A stretch of 9,174 bases of DNA from Ignavibacteriota bacterium (GCA_016209805.1 JACQVJ010000230.1:1-9174), one strand, 5' to 3'. Counted from the first letter of the stretch, positions 1-6,009 are shown. The notes: generated by a model from the sequence alone, not told the origin. Numbers and translations: made by a program.

Positions 1-165
1 GCTCAGGATGACGATGGAGGCTGGGCGACCACCGATTCGTCACCCTGAGCGAACGCTCTTTGTGAGTCGAAGGGTGTCAAAGTACATGAAGATTCTTGAC
101 GGAGTCAAGATGAGAACCTCAGCGTGACGCAGTTTTGATTTTTCAACAGCCTTGGTAAAATCTAC
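1..165. repeat. Palindromic intergenic repeats downstream of the rhodanese gene
   Basis: No gene is supported in positions 1-185. Bases 1-13 and 38-50 are inverted copies matching at 12 of 13 positions (GCTCAGGATGACG against the reverse of CGTCACCCTGAGC). Inside, GAGCG-AA-CGCTC (47-58) makes a small hairpin, CACCCT (41-46) pairs with AGGGTG (71-76), and TCTTGAC-GGA-GTCAAGA (94-110) is a perfect 7-bp stem with a 3-base loop. None has a T-tract that would make it a standard terminator. The 14-mer GCTCAGGATGACGA at 1-14 recurs at 1853-1866. I read this as a cluster of short dispersed intergenic repeats, common in environmental genomes; copy number elsewhere cannot be seen here. Confidence 0.6.
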
Positions 166-185
166 GCGGTTGATAAGTAAGCAGG

Positions 186-1079
186 CTACTGGCCCGAGGC
201 CGCTCGCTCGACGGGCAAGTCTTCGATGGCCGCCCATTCCGTATACGACGGAACGTACACACTCACCTTGGAGTAGCCGAGAAGATTGCGGAGCGCGAAA
301 TACAAGTGCGTCGCCTCTGTTCCTGTGTTGCAATAGACGATGATGTTCTTGTCGGCGGTAACGCCTTGCTTTTCGTACGATTCGCGAACCTGGTCGGTCG
401 GCTTCCACACTTTTCCGTTGTCCGTCTGCATCAAATCGCTTGCCCAGAAATGGTGGATCGCTCCGGGAATGTGGCCGAGGCGCATCTGCGCGCCGGCTCT
501 CCCTTCAAATTGGTCAAGCGGTCGCGCATCCACAAGCAGAGCATCCTTTTTCTCCACTGCCCGTTTCACGGCATCGAGAGAAACCACATGCAGGTTGAAT
601 GATTGTGAGGGGAACGAACTCATCTGAACCTTTGGGTATTGCTTTGCAATCGTGCGTCCTTCCTTCATCCACTTTTCATATCCTCCATCCAGCAGATGCA
701 CCGACTGATGGCCAAAGCCCGTGAGGAGCCATGCCATGAACGTTGCGTAGAAGTTGTTGGCATCACCAGCGCTATAAATGACGACAGGCTTCTCCATGGT
801 CAGCCCGAGTCGCGAGAAGAGCGCAGCATAGGATTCGCCTGAAAGCATGGCCGCGGGGACACCCGACTTGCTGATGCGCAATGTCTCGTAATGCAGGTAG
901 GATGCGTCCGGAATGTGGCCCTTCAGATACTCCGGCAAGTCCGAGCGCAGGTCGACGACACTCGCGCCGCCTTTCTTGATCATATCGTCAAGCTCCTGCG
1001 TGGAGACCAGCTTGGGCGTGCCTGCATGGGCAAGCGCCGCAATAGCCACAACCAAAAGAAACGCGGATGCTGTACGCAT
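186..1079 (-). CDS. Exported two-domain rhodanese (thiosulfate/3-mercaptopyruvate sulfurtransferase family)
   Basis: 297 residues. Residues 1-19 are a Sec-type signal peptide ending in AHA, so the protein should act in the periplasm or at the cell surface. Two rhodanese domains follow. The first (about 22-145) has SAGDANN at 103-109 where the active loop should be, with no cysteine, so it is structural. The second (about 160-292) carries the active loop CNTGTEAT with Cys250 as persulfide acceptor. This inactive-then-active order and the length fit TST/MST-type enzymes, which move sulfane sulfur from thiosulfate or mercaptopyruvate to an acceptor; the true substrate is not visible. The ATG at 1079 is chosen over one at 1121 because AAAGGAGGT sits just before it and the signal peptide then starts at residue 1. 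It is 132 bases after the four-helix protein gene and probably unrelated to the acyl-CoA genes. Confidence 0.88.
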   Translation of the reverse strand: MRTASAFLLVVAIAALAHAGTPKLVSTQELDDMIKKGGASVVDLRSDLPEYLKGHIPDASYLHYETLRISKSGVPAAMLSGESYAALFSRLGLTMEKPVVIYSAGDANNFYATFMAWLLTGFGHQSVHLLDGGYEKWMKEGRTIAKQYPKVQMSSFPSQSFNLHVVSLDAVKRAVEKKDALLVDARPLDQFEGRAGAQMRLGHIPGAIHHFWASDLMQTDNGKVWKPTDQVRESYEKQGVTADKNIIVYCNTGTEATHLYFALRNLLGYSKVSVYVPSYTEWAAIEDLPVERAASGQ

Positions 1080-1094
1080 AGGACCTCCTTTGTG
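1080..1094 (-). promoter_or_regulatory. Strong ribosome binding site of the rhodanese gene
   Basis: On the minus strand AAAGGAGGTCCT directly precedes the ATG at 1079, with four bases between GGAGG and the start. It decides the start in favour of 1079 over 1121. It stands out because most other genes here have no recognisable Shine-Dalgarno sequence. Confidence 0.8.
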
Positions 1095-1211
1095 TATGTG
1101 AGAATAAGTGATGACCCCCATTTCAGCATATCACTTCCGAGTTCTTCACGCGGAGAACGACGAGACTATGTCAAGTAACGGTCAAACCCTTCGACCACGA
1201 GTGTAAATCGT

Positions 1212-1628
1212 CTATCCTTTCGCTCTGATCAGACCGACACCGAGTACCACGAGGCCCGCGGCCAGATCCACAGCCCCAATGTACGCAAGATAGATCAGAC
1301 TATTTGGCTCTGATGCAGTTGGCGAAAGAATAGAAAAGAAAAACCCCGCCGGCAGGAAGATCGCTGCCAAGGGGATTGAAACGCGCGCAAACCACTTGAG
1401 CGATGCCGATAGATTTGCCTCATCGACATAGCGGAGAGCGATGAGTGAAAGAACAAGCAGAACCCCGGCATGCGCATGTCCGGCGCGAAAGAGATCCTGA
1501 CGCAAAGGATTCTCCATGTATCCTGAGTCGCTATCAATCAACTGAGACAGGAGAAGTGTCCCTCCATAGATCACAGTGGGAAGGACAACGAGAAGAATGC
1601 CTGCAAGACGACGGGATTCGGGACTCAA
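1212..1628 (-). CDS. Small four-helix membrane protein with HAH motif, function unknown
   Basis: 138 residues starting at TTG 1628. I do not recognise a named family. Hydrophobic helices are predicted at about 8-30, 50-67, 82-101 and 111-134. The most distinctive stretch is RQDLFRAGHAHAGVLLVLSL at 43-62: arginines and two histidines (His51, His53) at the start of helix 2, a pattern that could bind heme or a metal in the membrane, but that is inference. The start is set by AAAAGGAGG six bases before the TTG. An ATG seven codons upstream would place this strong ribosome binding site inside the gene, and the longer reading frame to 1811 runs through repeat DNA and has a low-complexity, arginine- and serine-rich beginning. 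It lies between the thiolase and rhodanese genes with large gaps on both sides, so it may be its own unit. Confidence 0.75.
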   Translation of the reverse strand: MSPESRRLAGILLVVLPTVIYGGTLLLSQLIDSDSGYMENPLRQDLFRAGHAHAGVLLVLSLIALRYVDEANLSASLKWFARVSIPLAAIFLPAGFFFSILSPTASEPNSLIYLAYIGAVDLAAGLVVLGVGLIRAKG

Positions 1629-1643
1629 GGTTTTCCTCCTTTT
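1626..1643 (-). promoter_or_regulatory. Ribosome binding site fixing a TTG start
   Basis: AAAAGGAGG (minus strand, 1643-1635) is followed by six bases and then TTG (1628-1626). This is textbook spacing and is the reason for preferring TTG over the ATG at 1649, which has no such site upstream. Confidence 0.75.
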
Positions 1644-1708
1644 ACGCATTATTTCGTAGAACAATAACGACGTGACGCTGCTCGACCCTATATCAAGTTG
1701 GGACCCCG

Positions 1709-1783
1709 CCTGCTCGTCTCGCTTCCCGTCTCGCCTTCGGCTCTCCGAGGCGGACGCTCGCCGAAGCGGACCGGACGGGCAGG
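1709..1783. repeat. GC-rich imperfect inverted repeat in the thiolase / membrane-protein gap
   Basis: CCTGC (1709-1713) pairs with GCAGG (1779-1783), CCCGTC (1725-1730) with GACGGG, and CTTCGGC (1735-1741) with GCCGAAG (1760-1766), giving a long interrupted stem. The 8-mer CGTCTCGC occurs twice (1715-1722 and 1727-1734). No T-tract follows on either strand. It resembles a REP/BIME-like intergenic palindrome or its remnant. No coding sequence is supported in the surrounding gap (1629-1948). Confidence 0.5.
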
Positions 1784-1806
1784 AAGTCAAAGGGTGCCAC
1801 GCGCTT

Positions 1807-1870
1807 AACATCCTTCGACTCCCTCCACACAGATTAGTCCATCGTGTCGGTCGCTCAGGATGACGAAGGG
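1807..1870. repeat. Second copy of the GCTCAGGATGACG-type intergenic repeat
   Basis: CATCCTTCGAC near 1809-1819 and GCTCAGGATGACGAAGGG at 1853-1870 are the two ends of an imperfect palindrome (CATCC against GGATG, CCTTCG against CGAAGG). The right end shares the 14-mer GCTCAGGATGACGA with positions 1-14. I infer the same repeat class on both sides of the rhodanese / membrane-protein pair. Confidence 0.5.
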
Positions 1871-1895
1871 TCTCGGTCCTTTCATTCCATCCTCC

Positions 1896-1951
1896 ATCAA
1901 TCCATCAATCCACCAATCCATCAATCCACCAATCCATCAATCCACCAATCA
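1896..1951. repeat. Tandem repeat, seven 8-base units, running into the thiolase stop codon
   Basis: Seven consecutive units of A(T/C)CAATCC cover 1896-1951: ATCAATCC twice, then ACC- and ATC-forms alternating, which makes a 16-base higher-order unit; the last unit ends in A instead of C. Its last three bases (1949-1951) are the thiolase stop codon read on the other strand. Units are back to back with no spacers, so this is a minisatellite and not a CRISPR array. Slipped-strand copy-number change is plausible, but it would leave the protein unchanged. Confidence 0.92.
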
Positions 1952-3154
1952 ACCCCTCTCCACCACGACCGCCACGCCTTGCCCGACACCGATGCACATC
2001 GTCGCAATGCCGTATCGCGAGTTACGTCGTTTCATTTCGTGGAGCAACGTTGTCATGATGCGTGCACCACTGCAGCCGAGGGGATGGCCGAGCGCTATGG
2101 CGCCGCCGTTAGGGTTGAGCTTCTCAATCGGGATCTCGAGATCGTGCACAACGGCAAGCGACTGAGCGGCAAAGGCTTCGTTCAACTCTATCAGATCAAT
2201 ATCCTTCATTGTCAGTCCCGCCTTCTTCAGCGCCTTCTGCACCGCCGGGACTGGTCCGATGCCCATGTAGCGCGGATCGACTCCGGCAACTCCGGTGGAC
2301 ACCACACGAGCCATGGATTTCATCCCGAGGTCGTTCGCTTTCTGCTCTGTCATCACAAGGACGGCTGCCGCACCATCGTTCAGCGACGATGAATTGCCGG
2401 CGGTGACCGTCCCGTTCTTTCTGAATGCCGGCGAGAGCTTCGCAAGCTTTTCACGCGAAGTGTCCGCTCGTGGACCTTCATCCTGCTTGACAATTAAGGG
2501 ATCGCCCTTTCTCTGTGGGATCTCCACGTGCACAAGCTCATCCTGGAACTTGCAGTCCTGTTGGGCTTTCACTGCCTTCATGTGACTGTTGTATGCAAAC
2601 TCGTCTTGTTCTTCCCTCGGAATCTTGTACTTCTCTGCAAGGTTCTCCGCCGTCTCACCCATCGACTCAAGGGGGAATATCTTCTCCATTTTCGGATTGG
2701 GGTAACGCCAACCGAGCGCCGTGTCATACGCGGTGACGTTGCCATACAAGCCACTCTGGTTCTTGGGGATGGAGTAGGGGGCGCGACTCATACTCTCGAC
2801 ACCACCTGCAATCAGGATCTCTGCATCACGCGACCAGATCGCGCGAGAGGCCTGGATGATCGCATCGAGACTCGATCCGCACAACCGGTTGATCGTATTG
2901 GCCGGAACACTCTGCGGCAGCCCAGCCAATAGCGCGCTCATCCGACCGACGTTCCGGTTGTCCTCTCCCGCCTGGTTCGCACATCCCCACATTACATCGT
3001 CGATCAGTTGGGGATCGATCTTGGTTTGTTCAAGGAGTGCTTTGATCACCATCGCACCAAGGTCGTCGGGACGGACATCACGCAGCAGTCCTCCATATTT
3101 GCCGACCGGCGTCCTGAGCGCGTCAACAATGAAGGCGTTGGGTTGATGTGTCAT
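1949..3154 (-). CDS. paaJ: Thiolase, 3-oxoadipyl-CoA thiolase type (PaaJ/PcaF-like acetyl-CoA acyltransferase)
   Basis: 401 residues, the usual length for this family. It cleaves a 3-oxoacyl-CoA with CoA to give acetyl-CoA; with 3-oxoadipyl-CoA the other product is succinyl-CoA. The catalytic set is complete: nucleophile Cys92 in NRLCGSS, NEAFA at 325-329, His357 in GHPLG, and Cys387 in CIGVGQG. Several stretches match PcaF/PaaJ as I remember them: GCANQAGEDNRNV (57-69), AGGVESMSRAP (116-126), MGIGPVPAV and NPNGGAIALGHPLG. This makes it closer to that subgroup than to acetoacetyl-CoA thiolases, although a broad FadA role is possible. The ATG at 3154 has no obvious ribosome binding site. The gene lies beyond a terminator and 388 gene-free bases after the rest of the cluster, so it needs its own promoter or read-through. 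Confidence 0.9.
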   Translation of the reverse strand: MTHQPNAFIVDALRTPVGKYGGLLRDVRPDDLGAMVIKALLEQTKIDPQLIDDVMWGCANQAGEDNRNVGRMSALLAGLPQSVPANTINRLCGSSLDAIIQASRAIWSRDAEILIAGGVESMSRAPYSIPKNQSGLYGNVTAYDTALGWRYPNPKMEKIFPLESMGETAENLAEKYKIPREEQDEFAYNSHMKAVKAQQDCKFQDELVHVEIPQRKGDPLIVKQDEGPRADTSREKLAKLSPAFRKNGTVTAGNSSSLNDGAAAVLVMTEQKANDLGMKSMARVVSTGVAGVDPRYMGIGPVPAVQKALKKAGLTMKDIDLIELNEAFAAQSLAVVHDLEIPIEKLNPNGGAIALGHPLGCSGARIMTTLLHEMKRRNSRYGIATMCIGVGQGVAVVVERG

Positions 3155-3462
3155 AGCAATGAACGGAAAGAGTGTTCGATTACCAGGTCTTTTGTGCGGT
3201 ACAGAACTATGGATGAATATACGTTTTTGAAAAGAGAGATGAAACGGTTCAAATCCGCACCACCGGTAGGACAGATATTCCTATCTGTCCGCAGAAGGAA
3301 CGTGAGGTCGTTGATTTCTTGCCACAAAAACGCCAAGACACTAAAGGCAAGAATGGCTCGCATGGATTCAGATTGCCTCGTCCCGACGCAAACGTCAGGA
3401 TCCGCAACGACCGGAAGCCAGATTGTTGGAGGCCGGTCCACTGCTGAATTCACTGTCAGACA
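3155..3462. other. Gene-free stretch upstream of the thiolase, with repeat-like sequence
   Basis: No convincing gene is seen between the thiolase start and the terminator. A 100-codon minus-strand frame ends in an ATGA overlap with the thiolase start, but it runs straight through the hairpin and repeat sequences and has no family resemblance. CTTGCC (3319-3324) and GGCAAG (3346-3351) bracket an A-rich segment (ACGCCAAGACACTAAAGG) of a type I associate with dispersed intergenic repeats. The thiolase promoter should be here, but no pair of good -35 and -10 boxes stands out. Confidence 0.45.
3269..3290. repeat. Perfect 9-bp hairpin with tetraloop upstream of the thiolase
   Basis: GGACAGATA (3269-3277), loop TTCC, TATCTGTCC (3282-3290). 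The palindrome is perfect but no T-tract follows on either strand, so it is not a standard terminator. It lies about 115 bases upstream of the thiolase start. It could be a dispersed repeat unit, an operator, or an element of a leader RNA; the sequence alone does not decide. Confidence 0.7.
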
Positions 3463-3510
3463 AAAAAATCCCCGCTCCGGCTAGGGAGGCCACAGGAGCG
3501 AGGATTTTTT
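3463..3510 (-). terminator. Intrinsic terminator after the DUF1573 gene (bidirectional form)
   Basis: Arms AAAAAATCCCCGCTCC (3463-3478) and GGAGCGAGGATTTTTT (3495-3510) pair with one mismatch around a 16-base loop. On the minus strand the second arm is GGAGCGGGGA followed by seven T, a strong intrinsic terminator. It begins 33 bases after the DUF1573 stop codon and closes the transcript coming from the right. The symmetry would let it also stop transcription from the other side. Confidence 0.88.
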
Positions 3511-3515
3511 GAAAC

Positions 3516-3547
3516 AGTAGGAGTTCCGGCTTCGAAGAACCCCTACT
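3516..3547 (-). repeat. Hairpin overlapping the DUF1573 stop codon
   Basis: AGTAGGAGTTC (3516-3526) and GAACCCCTACT (3537-3547) are inverted with one mismatch (10 of 11), loop of 10 bases. The stop codon TAG (3545-3543) lies within one arm. It stands five bases before the terminator stem, so the transcript ends in two hairpins in a row; the first may protect the 3' end or be part of a larger terminator fold. Confidence 0.65.
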
Positions 3548-4238
3548 TAAAAACAAACTCTCTTACGTTACCGAAAATCCGAATGAACACATCAGGCTCG
3601 CGCTTGCTCGAAGTTTTCACCGACACGCCATCGTTGAGGATGCTCATCACCGCCTTCGGTGTGTATTCTGCAACCAGCTGTACGGATTCACCCGGCTTCA
3701 GAGGTTCTGCCGGGATACTCAGCGTGAAACCTGCAAGATTCGTCTTGTACCCCATGATATCGACATTCTCCTTGCTCTGGTTGGTCAGCGTTACACTTGC
3801 GCTTGTTGCTTTTCCAACCTCGGCATCGCGGAACCAGAATTGCACGGGAGTCACCGAAATCTCCTGAACAACCGTTGCCGAGAATTCAATCAGCGTTGAC
3901 GGCGAGCCATCTGCGTTTGAGTTCACAGTGACTGACTTGTGCACCGACCCTGAGAAATTAGCGGAGTTGAACGTAATCAACAACTCTCCGGTTTTGCCCG
4001 GCGAGATCTGCTTGCTGGACACGAGCGTCCCGGTACATCCGCATGATGCATCGACTCTCCCAATTTCCAAGACCTGGTCTCCAACATTCTTCAAGACCAC
4101 TTTTTTCTCAACCACCTGACCGCGATAGATCGTGCCAAGATCAAGCTTCGAACCACCGACGACCTGGACCTTGGCTTGGGCCCATAAGCTGCCCGACAAC
4201 AGAAGGCTGAACGCAAAAATGCACAATATCCTCTTCAT
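3543..4238 (-). CDS. Secreted DUF1573 protein with two Ig-like repeats
   Basis: 231 residues. Residues 1-22 form a signal peptide (MKR, a hydrophobic core, then LWAQA), so the protein is exported. The DUF1573 repeat spans about 31-125: DLGTI, a beta-rich body, and the hallmark SCGCT at 65-69. A second beta-sandwich repeat (about 128-231) contains FWFRDAEVGKATSASVTLTN and KPGESVQLVAEY. DUF1573 is abundant in Bacteroidota and related phyla; its biochemical role is not established, and such Ig/ASH-like folds are usually taken as structural or binding modules. The ATG at 4238 is preferred over a TTG at 4271 because the signal peptide begins there and neither has a good ribosome binding site. It is the last gene before the terminator. 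Nothing in it links it to acyl-CoA metabolism, so its position may be incidental. Confidence 0.85.
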   Translation of the reverse strand: MKRILCIFAFSLLLSGSLWAQAKVQVVGGSKLDLGTIYRGQVVEKKVVLKNVGDQVLEIGRVDASCGCTGTLVSSKQISPGKTGELLITFNSANFSGSVHKSVTVNSNADGSPSTLIEFSATVVQEISVTPVQFWFRDAEVGKATSASVTLTNQSKENVDIMGYKTNLAGFTLSIPAEPLKPGESVQLVAEYTPKAVMSILNDGVSVKTSSKREPDVFIRIFGNVREFVFK

Positions 4239-4278
4239 CTTTTCAACCCGATTTGTTTGGTGTTTTGGCAATGGGAAT

Positions 4279-4306
4279 AAGATATTGAAAAACCCGGCAA
4301 TTTCAA
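4279..4306 (-). promoter_or_regulatory. Possible sigma-70-like promoter of the DUF1573 gene
   Basis: In the 69-base gap before the DUF1573 gene, TTGAAA (4306-4301) and TATCTT (4284-4279) stand 16 bases apart on the minus strand, with the start codon about 35 bases beyond the expected transcription start. The match is moderate and the region is AT-rich, so this is tentative. Confidence 0.35.
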
Positions 4307-4307
4307 G

Positions 4308-5057
4308 TCAGACCCGATTTTCCCGAAAAGCATTCACCAGCGCCGCGTTTTGAAGCATCGGAGCCACGCGGTAACGCTCCTCCCCAAATCCGATATGCAA
4401 CGCAGAAACCACGGCCGCTACATGGCGCGGGCCAATGCGCGCGGCCCATTCGAGCGGCCCGTGTGGGTAGTTTGTCCCAAGCTTCATTGCAGTATCGATA
4501 TCACGTGGGACTGCAACACCCTCCCCCATCGCAAAGCACGCTTCATTGACGAGCATACAGAGTATCCGCGGCATGACGAGACCCACGCTGTCCTGTACAA
4601 ATTCCGACTCCTTGCCAAGGGACTGGGCAAATCTCCCGGCAGCATCACGTACGGAGACATCACTGAACTGAGTCGGAGCAAACTCCACTAACGAACCCTC
4701 AATGAGTGTTGGAAGCGCACCGAGTCCCATGAGTCGATCTGGATGGGAGATCCAAGTCGCTTGTTCTCCTCCCCTGAACGTGACGGAAGAGGAGAAAATC
4801 GGAGTCTTGGAAGGGAGAGCCTTGTCAAGCTCGATCAGGTTTTTCTTCTTTCTTTCTCTCTCTATGTTTGTGAGTTCAAGCGCAAAGTCGTTCGCCTTTG
4901 TCGGTCGCAGAATCTTCTTCACACCTTTTGGCAGTCTGACTCCTACGGCACCGCTTGCATTCAACCGTGCCTGCACAGTGTAGCCTTTGTTCAAGCACAG
5001 TGCGGCGAACTCTTCCACGAGCGGCGAGTCACCAAGTATGCAAATACGTTTCTTCAC
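4308..5057 (-). CDS. Catalytically degenerate 3-hydroxyacyl-CoA dehydrogenase homologue, like the C-terminal domain of long PaaH
   Basis: 249 residues from GTG 5057. Residues 156-249 contain DSVGL, NEACFAMGEGVA, DIDTAMKLGTNYPHGPLEWA (187-206) and GEERYR, closely resembling the last domain of the long (about 475-residue) PaaH of enterobacteria as I remember it. Residues 1-155 resemble a worn Rossmann half: it starts like one (KKRICILGD) but lacks GxGxxG. Aligned with the dehydrogenase encoded just upstream, conserved Glu is kept (Glu125), while catalytic His is Gly113 and conserved Asn is Pro163, with the 12- and 38-residue spacings exactly preserved. It should therefore not be a dehydrogenase by itself. 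The start is six bases after the preceding stop, so the two are surely co-expressed and probably form a complex. Public annotation would likely call it simply 3-hydroxybutyryl-CoA dehydrogenase. Confidence 0.8.
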   Translation of the reverse strand: MKKRICILGDSPLVEEFAALCLNKGYTVQARLNASGAVGVRLPKGVKKILRPTKANDFALELTNIERERKKKNLIELDKALPSKTPIFSSSVTFRGGEQATWISHPDRLMGLGALPTLIEGSLVEFAPTQFSDVSVRDAAGRFAQSLGKESEFVQDSVGLVMPRILCMLVNEACFAMGEGVAVPRDIDTAMKLGTNYPHGPLEWAARIGPRHVAAVVSALHIGFGEERYRVAPMLQNAALVNAFRENRV

Positions 5058-5063
5058 CGGATC

Positions 5064-5918
5064 TTATTCTTCGTAGGAATAGAAACCCTTCTTCGTTTTT
5101 CGTCCGAGCATGCCGGATTCTACCATTTGTCGTTGGATCGGGTGCGGCCGGAATCGCGGCTCGTGGAAGAACTGATCATACACAGATTTCGTCACTGCAT
5201 AGTTTACGTCGATGCCGATCAAGTCCATGAGTTCGAACGGCCCCATCCTGAAGCCTCCTTCCGCTTTCACGATCCTGTCGATCTGTTCGACCGGTGCAAC
5301 TCCCTCTCCAAGCAATCGGAGCGCCTCTCCGTAGAACGGTCGTGCAACACGATTAACGATGAAACCCGGTGTGTCTTTACAGACGACAGGGGTCTTCCCC
5401 ATCGTTACCGCGAGATCGCATGTTTCTTTCGCTGTCCCATCGGATGTATGCTTCCCCCGGACAACTTCAACAAGCTTCATCACGGGAGCGGGATTGAAGA
5501 AGTGCATTCCCACAACGCATTCGGGAGTGTTCGTGAGCGAACCGACTGCAGTGATGGAAAGAGACGACGTGTTGGTTGCAAGAACAACCCCCGGCCCAAC
5601 GATCTGATCAAGATCCTTGAAGATCTTCCGTTTGACTTCAAGGTCCTCTATGGCAGCCTCGACGATAAAATCTGAATCACCCAAGTCATGCAGGTCTTTT
5701 CTCGGATGGATCGCCGCAAGGGCTTCGGTTGCTTCTGTGGCAGTGATCTTCTGTCGTTCGACACTGCGGCGAAAATCACTCTTAATCCGGTCCATCGCTT
5801 TCTTCAACGCCTCAGCTGAAACGTCGTGGAGCACAACCTCAAAGCGGGCGAGCGCGGCAACCTGTGCAATCCCGCTCCCCATTGTTCCTGCACCGATTAT
5901 CCCGACAGTCTTGATCAT
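5064..5918 (-). CDS. paaH: NAD-dependent 3-hydroxyacyl-CoA dehydrogenase (PaaH/PaaC or Hbd type)
   Basis: 284 residues, the length of short HAD/Hbd enzymes. It oxidises a (3S)-hydroxyacyl-CoA to the 3-oxoacyl-CoA with NAD+; in phenylacetate breakdown the substrate is 3-hydroxyadipyl-CoA. The Rossmann domain (1-185) has GAGTMG at 9-14 and Asp32 after beta-2 for the NAD ribose. The catalytic set is complete: Ser118 (NTSS), His139 (HFFNP), Glu151 and Asn189, with the family's usual spacing. The helical 3HCDH domain (185-284) ends in LGRKTKKGFYSY. The ATG at 5918 begins right at the Rossmann strand; a longer frame to 6089 would cross the promoter and the end of the PaaG gene and is rejected. No good ribosome binding site is seen. 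Its neighbours PaaF, PaaG and thiolase types support the phenylacetate assignment, but a butyrate or fatty-acid role cannot be excluded. Confidence 0.92.
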   Translation of the reverse strand: MIKTVGIIGAGTMGSGIAQVAALARFEVVLHDVSAEALKKAMDRIKSDFRRSVERQKITATEATEALAAIHPRKDLHDLGDSDFIVEAAIEDLEVKRKIFKDLDQIVGPGVVLATNTSSLSITAVGSLTNTPECVVGMHFFNPAPVMKLVEVVRGKHTSDGTAKETCDLAVTMGKTPVVCKDTPGFIVNRVARPFYGEALRLLGEGVAPVEQIDRIVKAEGGFRMGPFELMDLIGIDVNYAVTKSVYDQFFHEPRFRPHPIQRQMVESGMLGRKTKKGFYSYEE

Positions 5919-5957
5919 AATCAGATGGTGTGTGATGGACTGAAGGAGGTCTGAATA

Positions 5958-5986
5958 AGTATAGAGAATCCTGAGACGTTTGTCAA
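5958..5986 (-). promoter_or_regulatory. Near-consensus sigma-70 promoter before paaH
   Basis: On the minus strand TTGACA (5986-5981), a 17-base spacer, and TATACT (5963-5958). The expected start is near 5951-5952, giving a leader of about 34 bases before the ATG at 5918. It lies wholly in the 91-base gap between the PaaG and PaaH genes. It would let the dehydrogenase pair and DUF1573 be transcribed apart from the upstream hydratase genes. The leader contains ACCTCCTT, the same as the 16S rRNA anti-Shine-Dalgarno sequence, rather than a ribosome binding site. Confidence 0.75.
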
Positions 5987-5999
5987 CCAGATCCTCTCC

Positions 6000-6009
6000 G
6001 CTGATCAGC
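6000..6009. promoter_or_regulatory. Perfect 10-base palindrome upstream of the paaH promoter
   Basis: GCTGATCAGC lies directly after the PaaG stop codon, 13 bases upstream of the -35 box on the minus strand. It could be half of an operator or activator site, but it is short and may be chance. Confidence 0.25.

Noticed and set aside
40..408. Minus-strand frame of 122 codons at the left end
   Set aside because: It overlaps the rhodanese active-site domain in another frame and then runs into the palindromic repeats; no independent support.
1146..1174. Promoter for the rhodanese gene based on TTGACA at 1174-1169
   Set aside because: The -35 box is perfect, but at 16 to 18 bases downstream there is only GCGTGA-like sequence and no acceptable -10 box.
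1896..1951. CRISPR-like array
   Set aside because: Units are 8 bases and contiguous with no unique spacers, and no cas gene is near.
1844..2392. Plus-strand frame of 182 codons beginning in the tandem repeat
   Set aside because: Antisense to the thiolase C-terminus; its beginning is just the translated 8-base repeat.
3151..3453. Minus-strand frame of 100 codons ending in an ATGA overlap with the thiolase start
   Set aside because: It runs through a perfect hairpin and repeat-like sequence, has no ribosome binding site or domain resemblance, and its composition looks like translated intergenic DNA. The ATGA overlap alone is not enough.
4743..5675. Plus-strand frame of 310 codons
   Set aside because: It lies antisense to two clear dehydrogenase-family genes with intact motifs and shows no domain of its own; a shadow of codon bias.
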